Of a stretch of 16,794 nt of DNA, positions 7,070 through 14,010 are shown piece by piece (positions within the stretch are counted from its first letter, which is position 1; each line of letters starts with the position of its first letter). The translations under genes were made by a program, and so were the position numbers. The DNA is from Pseudomonadota bacterium. Lineage in GTDB: Bacteria > Pseudomonadota > Alphaproteobacteria > Rhizobiales > Devosiaceae. The stretch is taken from NCBI GenBank assembly GCA_023433775.1, contig JAEYTY010000074.1:1-16794 (forward strand), read 5' to 3'. The notes under the pieces were generated by a model. The model was given only the letters and a program-made list of their open reading frames with translations, was not told where the DNA came from and searched no databases.

Positions 7070-8068
7070 TTACTGGTTCACGAAGACCTTGTCGAGCAGG
7101 GCGCCTTCCGCGAAATGCTCCTCAGTCACCTTGTCCCAGCCACCAAAGGCCTCGTCGACATTCACCAGCCGAATTTCGGGGAAACGGTCGGCAAATTCGG
7201 GGGCAACTGTCTCGTCATTGATGCGGTGGTTGCGACCGGCAGCAATGCGCTGGCCTTCCGGCGAATAAAGGAAATCGAGGTACGCCTTGGCCAGATCGCG
7301 GCTGCCCCGGGCATCAACGACCTTGTCGACGATGGCGACAGGGAACTCAGCCAAGAGGCTCACCGAGGGAACGACGGACTGATACTTGTCGGCACCCAGC
7401 AATTCGACGGCACTTAAAACTTCTGCTTCGAAGGTGATTAGCACATCGCCCAGGCCACGCTCGGCAAAGGCTGTTGTGGCGCCGCGGCCACCGGTCTCGA
7501 ACACGGGCACGTTGAGGAAGACTTTGGTCAGGTACTCTTCGACCTTGGTCTGGTCGCCGGCGAATTCCTCATTGGCCCAGGCCCGGGCGGCCAGATAGGT
7601 GTAGCGCGCATTGCCGGATGTCTTGGGATTGGGGAAAATTACCTGCACATCGTCGCGCGCAAGATCGTCCCAGTCAGCGATGTTCTTGGGATTGCCGGCG
7701 CGCACAAGGAAGGCCGGGAAGGAATAGAAGGGCGAGGCATTGTTGGCGAATTCGCTCTGCCAGTCGTCGGAGACAAAGCCGCCCTCGACCAGCTTCTCAA
7801 TATCGGTCACCTGGTTGAAAGTCACGACGTCTGCCTGCAGGCCTTCGAGAATCGCTCGAGCCTGGGTGGAGGTGCCGGCATGGGACTGGTTGATCGTCAC
7901 CGTGACGCCGTTGGCGGCTTCATAGGCCGGAATGAAGGCAAGGTTTTCGGCGTCGAACAGTTCACGCGCAATGTCATAGGACGCGTTAAGGATGTCGGTT
8001 GGCTGGGCCAGCACCGGGCTGGCGCTGACGGCGAGGGCAAGCGCGGCAGAGGCGAAGAGCTTGTTCAT
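7070..8068 (-). CDS. cysP: Periplasmic thiosulfate/sulfate-binding protein CysP
   Basis: This 332-residue type II periplasmic binding protein has a classic signal peptide, MNKLFASAALALAVSASPVLA, with cleavage expected after residue 21. The mature protein starts QPTDILNASYDIARELFD. QSHAGTSTQARAILEGLQADVV followed by TFNQVTDIE, then IFPNPKTSGNARYTYLAARAW and VFETGGRGATTAFAERGLGDVL, match the CysP thiosulfate/sulfate-binding branch better than the Sbp branch, whose consensus is QSHGGSGKQA and VTLALAYD. It captures sulfate or thiosulfate and delivers it to CysT/CysW. It is the first gene of cysP-cysT-cysW. No strong Shine-Dalgarno sequence is seen before the ATG. The upstream 160 bp contain several small dyads and presumably the operon promoter. 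The distinction between sulfate and thiosulfate preference is by resemblance only. Confidence 0.93.
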   Translation of the reverse strand: MNKLFASAALALAVSASPVLAQPTDILNASYDIARELFDAENLAFIPAYEAANGVTVTINQSHAGTSTQARAILEGLQADVVTFNQVTDIEKLVEGGFVSDDWQSEFANNASPFYSFPAFLVRAGNPKNIADWDDLARDDVQVIFPNPKTSGNARYTYLAARAWANEEFAGDQTKVEEYLTKVFLNVPVFETGGRGATTAFAERGLGDVLITFEAEVLSAVELLGADKYQSVVPSVSLLAEFPVAIVDKVVDARGSRDLAKAYLDFLYSPEGQRIAAGRNHRINDETVAPEFADRFPEIRLVNVDEAFGGWDKVTEEHFAEGALLDKVFVNQ

Positions 8069-8234
8069 GGGACGCTAAATCCATTGGTTAGGTCGTGTCA
8101 GCGTCGGTTGTGGCGGGGCCTTGTCGCGCCGTAAAGCGGTAAATGCTTGTCTCGGATGAGTAATTTATCGGCAATTGGCTTTGGGCAAAGACGTTGCGCG
8201 GCCAGTCAGTCTGGCGACAATTCCTTTCCAGCCG
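8069..8234 (-). promoter_or_regulatory. Upstream regulatory region of the cysPTW operon
   Basis: This noncoding stretch lies between the terminator of the small membrane-protein gene and cysP. It contains three dyads within about 45 bp: GGCAATTGGC (8170-8179, one mismatch), CTTTGGGCAAAG (8179-8190, perfect 5-bp arms) and GCCAGTCAGTCTGGC (8201-8215, perfect 5-bp arms). A weak minus-strand promoter candidate is TTGCCC overlapping the second dyad, followed about 15 bases later by TAAATT. The cysteine-regulon activator in many proteobacteria is LysR-type, and dyads of this kind would suit one, but no defined consensus is matched. I see no SAM riboswitch. Confidence 0.35.
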
Positions 8235-8263
8235 AAAAGGGTCCGGCCGCCTGCGGCGACCGG
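8235..8263 (-). terminator. Intrinsic terminator of the GlsB-like gene
   Basis: Read on the minus strand, CCGGTCGCC, loop GCA, GGCGGCCGG forms a 9-bp stem (one G-U pair, 8243-8263). It is followed shortly by ACCCTTTTC with four U residues. It begins seven bases after the stop codon of the small membrane-protein gene, so it probably ends that transcript and insulates cysP downstream. Confidence 0.7.
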
Positions 8264-8269
8264 CTTTGT

Positions 8270-8521
8270 TCATTTGGAAACGGCGCGACCAATCATGATG
8301 ATGATGCAGGCACCGATAAAGCCGGCAATCAGGTAGCCGATCCAGCCACCGAACGAGATGCCCAGCAGCCCAAAGAGCAGGCTGGCCAGGATGGCGCCGA
8401 CAATGCCCAGAATGACATTCTTGAGCACGCCGCCGCCGGAATTCATGAACCGGCTCGCAAGCCAGCCCGCCAGACCGCCGATGATGATGGCTGCAAGCCA
8501 GCCAATACCGTCAAATCCCAT
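8270..8521 (-). CDS. GlsB/YeaQ/YmgE-family small membrane protein
   Basis: This 83-residue, very hydrophobic protein belongs to the GlsB/YeaQ/YmgE family, also called transglycosylase-associated proteins. Three membrane segments are visible, at about residues 7-25, 34-53 and 57-78, rich in glycine and isoleucine. Typical features are GWLAAIIIGGLAGWLASRFM, the Asn/Gly-rich turn NSGGGVLKNVILGIVGA, and the terminal IGYLIAGFIGACIIIMIGRAV. Family members are often stress-induced inner-membrane proteins of unproven biochemical role. The start at 8521 is fixed by a strong GAGGAGG six bases upstream. A longer in-frame reading to 8704 lacks family similarity in its extension. The gene has its own intrinsic terminator (8235-8263) and is divergent from the metallohydrolase gene. 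The 149 bp between them shows no clear promoter or operator. Confidence 0.88.
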   Translation of the reverse strand: MGFDGIGWLAAIIIGGLAGWLASRFMNSGGGVLKNVILGIVGAILASLLFGLLGISFGGWIGYLIAGFIGACIIIMIGRAVSK

Positions 8522-8670
8522 TTGATTCCTCCTCGCATTGAGTCTTTCGACCCCTGGACGGTCGCACACTGGCTGTGAAAGGCAAGCCGGGCGTTTGCGG
8601 ATCAGCGCCGGGACGGCTTTACATCCTGAGTACAAAGGACAAACTGGGCGGCAAAAAACGGGAGGCTGCG

Positions 8671-9588
8671 ATGGGAAAGCAACTGCATACGACTCTGGGG
8701 CCACTGGAGCGGCACCAGACTGGGCTTATACTGCCGCATGAGCATGTCTTCGTCGACCTGCGTACCCCGGACCAGCCGGGCTTTGCAGAAGCCGAGGTGT
8801 CAGACGTCGTCGCACTCATGGCCCCGCAAATCGAGGCGATCAAGGCACAGGGTGTCACTGTATTGGTGGAATGCTCTACCGGCGGCGTCGGCCTGCGCGT
8901 CGACATTGATCTCGCAGTCTCGAAAGCGACGGGCCTGCCGATTGTCGTTCCCACCGGCAATTATCGCGAACCCTGGATTCCCGACTGGGTTGCCGCCGCC
9001 AGCGAAGCCGAGCTTGAACGCTGGATGGTGAGCGAACTGACGGAAGGTGTCGGTGACACCGGGGTTATCGCCGCCTGGATCAAGGTCAGCGCCGGCGATG
9101 ACGGCATTACGCCGATGGAGACGAAAATCCTGCGGGCGGCGGCGCGCGCTTCCCAGCAGACCGGGGCCATTATTGGCTCGCACACCATCAAGGGCCGCGT
9201 GGTGCTCGACCAGCTCGACATCATCGAAGCCGAAGGCGGCTCGCCCGAACGCTTCATTTCCATTCACACCCAGCTTGAGCCCGATTTCGAGCTGCACAAG
9301 GCCGTTTTTGACCGCGGCGCCTGGCTGGAGTTCGACAATATCGGCTGGGTGCCGGATGCCGACATTGTCGCGCTGACCACACGGGCCATCGCGGCGGGGC
9401 ACGATAAACGGCTGATGCTGAGCCATGACCGCGGCTGGTACGATCCGGCCAAACCCGGCGGCGGCACCCCGCTGCCCTATACGCAACTGGTGGGAACCTT
9501 CCTGCCGGCCCTGCGCGCGGAGGGTGTCGACGAGGCCACGATCACGCGGCTGACCCACGACAACCCGTTCAACGCCTTTGCGCGATAG
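8671..9588 (+). CDS. Phosphotriesterase-family metal-dependent hydrolase
   Basis: This 305-residue amidohydrolase-superfamily protein resembles phosphotriesterase (PTE), PHP and lactonase proteins. All expected metal ligands can be placed: HEH at H23/H25 in LILPHEHVFVD, the bridging (normally carboxylated) lysine K138 in AAWIKVSAG, H171 in IIGSHTIKG, H199 in ISIHTQ, and D253 in LSHDRGW. This predicts a binuclear metal site at the mouth of a TIM barrel. It is shorter than classical PTE (roughly 330-365 residues) and has no signal peptide, so it is probably cytosolic. The ATG at 8671 is chosen because GGGAGG lies just upstream. A longer frame to 8575 adds a non-family leader. The substrate is unknown: lactones, carboxylic esters or phosphoesters are possible. 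It stands alone, divergent from the small membrane protein gene and convergent with the autotransporter gene with a four-base gap. Confidence 0.88.
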   Translation: MGKQLHTTLGPLERHQTGLILPHEHVFVDLRTPDQPGFAEAEVSDVVALMAPQIEAIKAQGVTVLVECSTGGVGLRVDIDLAVSKATGLPIVVPTGNYREPWIPDWVAAASEAELERWMVSELTEGVGDTGVIAAWIKVSAGDDGITPMETKILRAAARASQQTGAIIGSHTIKGRVVLDQLDIIEAEGGSPERFISIHTQLEPDFELHKAVFDRGAWLEFDNIGWVPDADIVALTTRAIAAGHDKRLMLSHDRGWYDPAKPGGGTPLPYTQLVGTFLPALRAEGVDEATITRLTHDNPFNAFAR

Positions 9589-9592
9589 GTGA

Positions 9593-12500
9593 CTAGAAGC
9601 TGGCGCGCAGACTCAATTGTGCCGATTGGCTGGACGAGGTTCCGGACCATGTCGCGCGGTAGCTGACGCCGATACTGGCTGACGGCTTGAGCTGAATGCT
9701 TGCGCCCAGACCAAGATTGAGCGCGTCCGATGCCTTTCCGGTGGCGGCGATGGAAAATGGCTGGCCACCGTCGAAATTGAATTGACCATTGCCAGTGGCG
9801 GCCAGCGTATGGCGCCAGCTTACCTCGCCGGACAAATCGAGCGCAAAGCCGCCCATATCAAGGCTACTGGACGCCCGGAAACCCAGCGTGCTGGCAAGAT
9901 CGTGCGCAAATGTCTGGCCGTTGAGGCCGGTACTGGATTCGGCGAACGCACCCGTGCCAAGGCCTGCCAGCGAAACCCCCATAAAGGGCTCGACTCGGGC
10001 GGACGCAATTTCGGACGAGTAGGCGAGTTCCGCGAAGGCAAAGCCGCCCAGTCCGCCATAGGCGGCCTTGCTCTGCACAAGACCGGGCAGGCCAAGATCG
10101 GACTGCGCATGGAGGTTGCCCGGGCCCGCAAGCGCGCCAAATCTTAAAGCCAGCGGTTCCATGCCTGCCGCGCCGTACAACCCGATAACCGGCAGGGTGG
10201 CGCTGGCGGTGGCGCTTCCAAGCGAGGTCGTGGTGGAAACAATTCCAGCCGCTACCCCCAGGCGGAGCTGGTTGTTGAGCCAGCTGTCGCCGCCGAAGAG
10301 AAGCGAGCCAACGGCGGTTCTGGTATCCTGGCCATTGCCGTCGGTGCGCGCAAAACCAGAGCCGGCATTGGATCGCGCCCAGAGCGTGTTCTCGCCGCGC
10401 AACTGTTCCACGAGCATTGACGCCGTGCCGGAGAGTGAGGAGAGGATGTCGCGGCCCAAAGCGACATGCACCTCGCCTGAAACGGCGTCGAAAATAGCGC
10501 GGGCCTCGCTGTCATTTGCTGCATTGAGAGCAACATTGCGCAGGTTCAGAGACCCCGACGCCTTATCAAGCCCGCCGGCAACGGCACGCTGATTTGGCGT
10601 ATTGGCCGCTGCTGCAAGGCTTCGTGTCTGGCGCACCACGAGATAGACATTGTCGGCATCATATTCATCCTCAATGGCGAGAAAGCCGCTGGGGTTGAGA
10701 TCGCCGGTGAGGGTGAACGTGCCGCCCCGGCCGGTCGTCGTGGTCAGAACCGTATAGCGCGTGCCGATTGTATAGGGATTATTGTCGATGCGGACGATTT
10801 TGAGCTCGGCTGCCGGATCGATGACGGCATTGCCGATGACGTCGACACGGTCAGAACTGATGTTACGCGGGTCGAGCTCGATCTCGAGGATCGAACCGGC
10901 GCCCGGCGCATAGCCGCCGACAATGGTGAGCACGCCGGGGCTGTTGCCCGGCGCCACGGTCGCGCGATCAACAATCAGATTGCCATAAACCTTGCCTGAG
11001 CCTGAAATCACTGAGCCTGGATTGACGTTGACCGTTCCGACAATCTGACCATTTCCCTGTATCCCGACAATCAATGTGCCCGCGTCGATATTGATAATTG
11101 TCGCGTCAATTGCCTTGTCGACGATCCATGTGCCTGAGCCGGTCTTGATCAGTTTTGAGGCAAAGGAAGTTTCGCCCAGTACGGCATCGGAATAGAGCTG
11201 ATGGCCGGTGCCGGTGAGGGTCAGGGTGGAACTGGAATGATCGCCGATTTCCAGATCGCCGGTGATGACACTGCCCGAGTGGAGCGTGACGGTGTTGCGG
11301 TCGGTGCGGGCAAGCAGGACCTTGCCTTCAAGGCGACCCTTGTTGACTAGTGTGGTGTCGCCGAAGGCATGAATGGCGCTCTGCCCGGAAATGGTGGCGC
11401 CGGCCTCGTTGGTGATCGTGCCGCCACCATCCACGATATAGACACCGATAATCCCGCCCTCGATGTGGCCACCTGACGTGTTGGTCAGGGCAATGTCGGT
11501 CGGGGAATAAATGGCATAGTCATCGGCGGCTATGGCGCCGGAATTGGCGATGGTCATGAGGCCGTCGCCCCCTATGGCAATGGAGCCTCCCGTCACCACA
11601 GTTCCATCTATGTCGATTGTGCCACCTGTTCCCATGTGGATGGCGTTGCCACCGGCGGTGAGCCTGCCGCCATTGAGATTTACCGAGCCATGCTGAGTCA
11701 GACGAATGCCATCGCCGCTAGCTGTCATGGTCGTGTTGCTCGCCGAGACAGAGCTGCCATTGCCCACACGGATGGCATAGCCGCCGGCGGTGATGCCGCC
11801 ATTGCCAAGCGTTACTGTGCCATTGCCGGCTAGATTGATACCATCGCCGCCCGCGATGATGCTGCCATTGCTGAGCGCTACTGTCCCATTGCCGTTGAGA
11901 TTGATACCATTGCTGCTGGCGGTGATGGTCGTGCCGGTTGCCGATGCAGTGCCATCGCCATTGATGCGGATAGCGGTGCCTGAGGCGGAAATCGTGCCTC
12001 CGTTCGCTGTCACGGTGCCATCCCCATCGAGCTGAATGGTATTTCCACCCGAAATGCTGCCATTTGTCGTTGTGACGGTGCCGCCATTGGCGAGATAGAT
12101 GGCGTGCAAGCCTGCATTGATCGTGCCAGTATTGGTGACGACGCCGTTTCCATTTATGCGCACGGCGTCGCCATCGGCAATGATTGTGGCGCTGCTATTG
12201 GTCACACTGCCGCTGCCCAGGCGAATGCCACCTTCTATGCGCGCGCCATCGGAATTGGTGATGGTGCCATCGCCGTCCGGATTGTACACCGCTCCCTTGA
12301 TGACGGTGCCCGCACCGGTGTTCAGCAGATTGAGTCCGCCGTCTAAAACGAAGATGCCCGTGACCGGACCTTCGATCATGCCGCCGGAGCGGTTGACGAC
12401 TTCGCCGCCATGGTAAAGCACCACGCCGCTGCCGTGGCGGCTGAGAATATGGGCGCCATTTTCGTTGACGACCTCGCCCGCCTCTTCCTCGAAAAAGACC

Positions 12501-13906
12501 GCGTAGGAATTGGCAGAAATCGTGCTGCCTGCGCCGCTATTGCGCACCGAGCCGCTGCCAAAAAAGCGCACACCGGCATAGCCTGCATCGACCAGCGCGC
12601 CATCGAGATTTTCGAGAATAAAGGGGCCGTTATAGTCGTATGGCGAAAAGTCCACTGCCACATTGCCGGTGCTGCGGATGGCGCTGCCTGCGCCTCTATT
12701 GGTGACTGTGCCATAGTCCCAGATGACTACGCCGGCCACGTCGCTATCAATGGTGGCGCCCGATGCATTGGTGACGTTGCCGCCATAATTCATGATAATG
12801 CCGTCGCCGCCGGCGACAATGCGTGCGCCATCGGTATTGGTCACCTCGCCTTCGCCGTCCATGAAAATGCCGATACCGGCAGCATCGATCAGGGCGCCGG
12901 CGCCGGAACTGGTCACCTCGCCGCCGTAAAGTTCGATGGCGGTGTCGCTGGTTGCCGTGACGATGCCGTGATTTGTAATACTGGCTGTGTCCTTGACCAG
13001 AATGCCATTGGAGTCACCCGTTATCGTACCGTGATTGGTGAGGGTGAGCGTGCCGACACTCTCCACGCCTTTGGTGCCGCCGGTGATGGAGGACCCCGCG
13101 CCATTGCTCACGGTGCCGCCCTCGGCGAGGTAAACGCCTTGCCGCGCGCCGGAAATGGATGCGCCGTCGCTATTGTTGAGCGTGGCGGTGGTTTCCAGCG
13201 CCACGGCGGCGTCGTTGGGATTAGTGCTGGTGATCACAGTGCCTGTGCCGGTATTGTTCACAGTGCCGCCGCCGTTGAGAACGACGCGTCCGGCAATCTC
13301 TGCGCCATCGGCATTGGTTATGGTGCCTCCATCACCGTAAACGGCCACACCGCCCGAAATCATTGAGCCCGCGCCCGTATTGGTTACGTCCCCTCCTTGC
13401 GAGATGTACACGCCGGCAGTGGGGCCGGTGATGCGGCCGCCATTTTCATTGCGCAGGCTGCCTGATGCGCCCTGTATCGAGACGCCATAGGCGTCTGCGC
13501 CGCTGATTGATGCGACGGGGCCGGAATTGAGCACTGTGCCGCCATTGAACAGAACCACCCCCTGGCGGATCGCCGAACTTATGGCGCCGTAGTTCTCGAG
13601 ATGGCCGTGGGCACCGCTGAAACCCTGTTCACCAGAGCCGGTGCGGACCAGCGTGCCGTGGTTTTCCAACGTGCCTCCATTGCTGACGTCGATGCCGTTG
13701 GCGATAGCGTGAGACGCATCAATGATGAAGCGGGCGCTCGATCCGTTGATGGAGATGGTCCTGCCGCTCATGGTGGCAGGATCGTAGGCAACACTACCCG
13801 AGGTGATGTTGATATCGGCCGCTAACGGGCCGCCGGGCGCAGCCAGCAGTGCCAGCACGGAAACCGTGACGGCCAGGTATTTCAGCTTTGGTAGAGCCCA
13901 TGGCAC
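9593..13906 (-). CDS. Giant type V autotransporter with repetitive beta-helical passenger
   Basis: This protein of about 1437 residues has the full type Va plan. A Sec signal peptide (residues 1-30, hydrophobic core LAVTVSVLALLAA, cleavage near LAA|D) precedes a Gly/Asn/Thr-rich passenger to about residue 1060. The passenger has roughly 20 irregular coils of 20-27 residues, then six consecutive units of exactly 22 residues (628-759), then a PATR-like segment KLIKTGSGTWIV around W927 and APGNSPGVLTI, the usual end of such passengers. A helical linker leads to a barrel from about residue 1170 (LWARSN, W1176) to the terminal LSLRASF, with Phe as the last residue as expected for BAM recognition. 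The mature protein appears cysteine-free. The start is uncertain. GTG at 13906 has GAGG nine bases upstream and gives a normal signal peptide. A TTG at 14011 would add 35 residues and abut the divergent gene. An adhesin or biofilm role is inference. No terminator is visible. Confidence 0.9.
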   Translation of the reverse strand: MPWALPKLKYLAVTVSVLALLAAPGGPLAADINITSGSVAYDPATMSGRTISINGSSARFIIDASHAIANGIDVSNGGTLENHGTLVRTGSGEQGFSGAHGHLENYGAISSAIRQGVVLFNGGTVLNSGPVASISGADAYGVSIQGASGSLRNENGGRITGPTAGVYISQGGDVTNTGAGSMISGGVAVYGDGGTITNADGAEIAGRVVLNGGGTVNNTGTGTVITSTNPNDAAVALETTATLNNSDGASISGARQGVYLAEGGTVSNGAGSSITGGTKGVESVGTLTLTNHGTITGDSNGILVKDTASITNHGIVTATSDTAIELYGGEVTSSGAGALIDAAGIGIFMDGEGEVTNTDGARIVAGGDGIIMNYGGNVTNASGATIDSDVAGVVIWDYGTVTNRGAGSAIRSTGNVAVDFSPYDYNGPFILENLDGALVDAGYAGVRFFGSGSVRNSGAGSTISANSYAVFFEEEAGEVVNENGAHILSRHGSGVVLYHGGEVVNRSGGMIEGPVTGIFVLDGGLNLLNTGAGTVIKGAVYNPDGDGTITNSDGARIEGGIRLGSGSVTNSSATIIADGDAVRINGNGVVTNTGTINAGLHAIYLANGGTVTTTNGSISGGNTIQLDGDGTVTANGGTISASGTAIRINGDGTASATGTTITASSNGINLNGNGTVALSNGSIIAGGDGINLAGNGTVTLGNGGITAGGYAIRVGNGSSVSASNTTMTASGDGIRLTQHGSVNLNGGRLTAGGNAIHMGTGGTIDIDGTVVTGGSIAIGGDGLMTIANSGAIAADDYAIYSPTDIALTNTSGGHIEGGIIGVYIVDGGGTITNEAGATISGQSAIHAFGDTTLVNKGRLEGKVLLARTDRNTVTLHSGSVITGDLEIGDHSSSTLTLTGTGHQLYSDAVLGETSFASKLIKTGSGTWIVDKAIDATIINIDAGTLIVGIQGNGQIVGTVNVNPGSVISGSGKVYGNLIVDRATVAPGNSPGVLTIVGGYAPGAGSILEIELDPRNISSDRVDVIGNAVIDPAAELKIVRIDNNPYTIGTRYTVLTTTTGRGGTFTLTGDLNPSGFLAIEDEYDADNVYLVVRQTRSLAAAANTPNQRAVAGGLDKASGSLNLRNVALNAANDSEARAIFDAVSGEVHVALGRDILSSLSGTASMLVEQLRGENTLWARSNAGSGFARTDGNGQDTRTAVGSLLFGGDSWLNNQLRLGVAAGIVSTTTSLGSATASATLPVIGLYGAAGMEPLALRFGALAGPGNLHAQSDLGLPGLVQSKAAYGGLGGFAFAELAYSSEIASARVEPFMGVSLAGLGTGAFAESSTGLNGQTFAHDLASTLGFRASSSLDMGGFALDLSGEVSWRHTLAATGNGQFNFDGGQPFSIAATGKASDALNLGLGASIQLKPSASIGVSYRATWSGTSSSQSAQLSLRASF
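11630..12025 (-). repeat. Six consecutive 66-bp coding repeats in the autotransporter passenger
   Basis: Six units of exactly 22 codons follow one another without insertions. They begin GDGTVTANGG, GDGTASATGT, GNGTVALSNG, GNGTVTLGNG, NGSSVSASNT and QHGSVNLNGG. The pattern is roughly G-x-G-[TS]-V-x-x-x-N-G-x-I-x-A-[SG]-G-x-[AG]-I-x-[LIV]-x. Most units end in a GxAI or GDGI hydrophobic strand. Related but slightly shorter (21-residue) units precede them, and a 20-residue and a 22-residue unit follow. Each probably forms one rung of a beta-helix. Confidence 0.85.
12026..13670 (-). repeat. Degenerate beta-helix coils with an asparagine ladder
   Basis: About 20 or more imperfect coils of 20-27 residues cover passenger residues 80-627 (numbered from the GTG start). 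Each coil has a V/I/L-x-N turn, for example VTNTGAGSMI, ITNADGAEI, VNNTGTGTVI, LNNSDGASI, VRNSGAGSTI and ITNSDGARI. The recurring Asn at the same turn suggests a stacked asparagine ladder. The turn comes in two flavours, N-x-G-[AT]-G-x-x-[IV] and N-x-[DNS]-G-[AG]-x-[IV], which often alternate. DNA-level identity between coils is low, so the repeats are old. Confidence 0.75.
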
Positions 13907-13955
13907 CGGGCTGGACCTCGACAATGAATCAGTTCTGTTATGGCTAACTTTGCCG

Positions 13956-13973
13956 GACCGGAGATGCCCGGTC
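13956..13973. promoter_or_regulatory. 18-bp dyad in the autotransporter/regulator intergenic region
   Basis: GACCGGAGATGCCCGGTC has perfect 6-bp arms (GACCGG/CCGGTC) around a 6-base centre. It lies between the divergent autotransporter gene (start near 13906) and the winged-helix gene (14011). A TTGCCG at 13950-13955 immediately abuts it on the plus strand and could be a -35 element, but no convincing -10 element is seen. An operator for the neighbouring regulator is the obvious hypothesis. It exists as intergenic DNA only if the autotransporter starts at 13906 rather than 14011. Confidence 0.4.
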
Positions 13974-14010
13974 ACAAACGCACCTGATCCCTCCGGGGCA
14001 CACTTACCCA

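Noticed and set aside
9782..10592. Plus-strand open frames opposite the autotransporter barrel.
   Set aside because: They are shadows of a high-GC coding strand. The minus-strand barrel reading is clear to the terminal phenylalanine.
11630..12025. Regularly spaced repeats considered as a possible CRISPR or minisatellite array.
   Set aside because: The period is exactly 66 bp in the autotransporter reading frame, the units are degenerate in DNA, and no identical repeats alternate with unique spacers.
12410..13366. Long plus-strand open frame of 318 codons opposite the autotransporter, with several shorter ones at 11636-12416.
   Set aside because: They are antisense shadows of the repetitive Gly/Asn/Thr-rich passenger. 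The translations are biased repeats of Ala/Gly/Ile/Asp without family features, and no ribosome-binding site fits.
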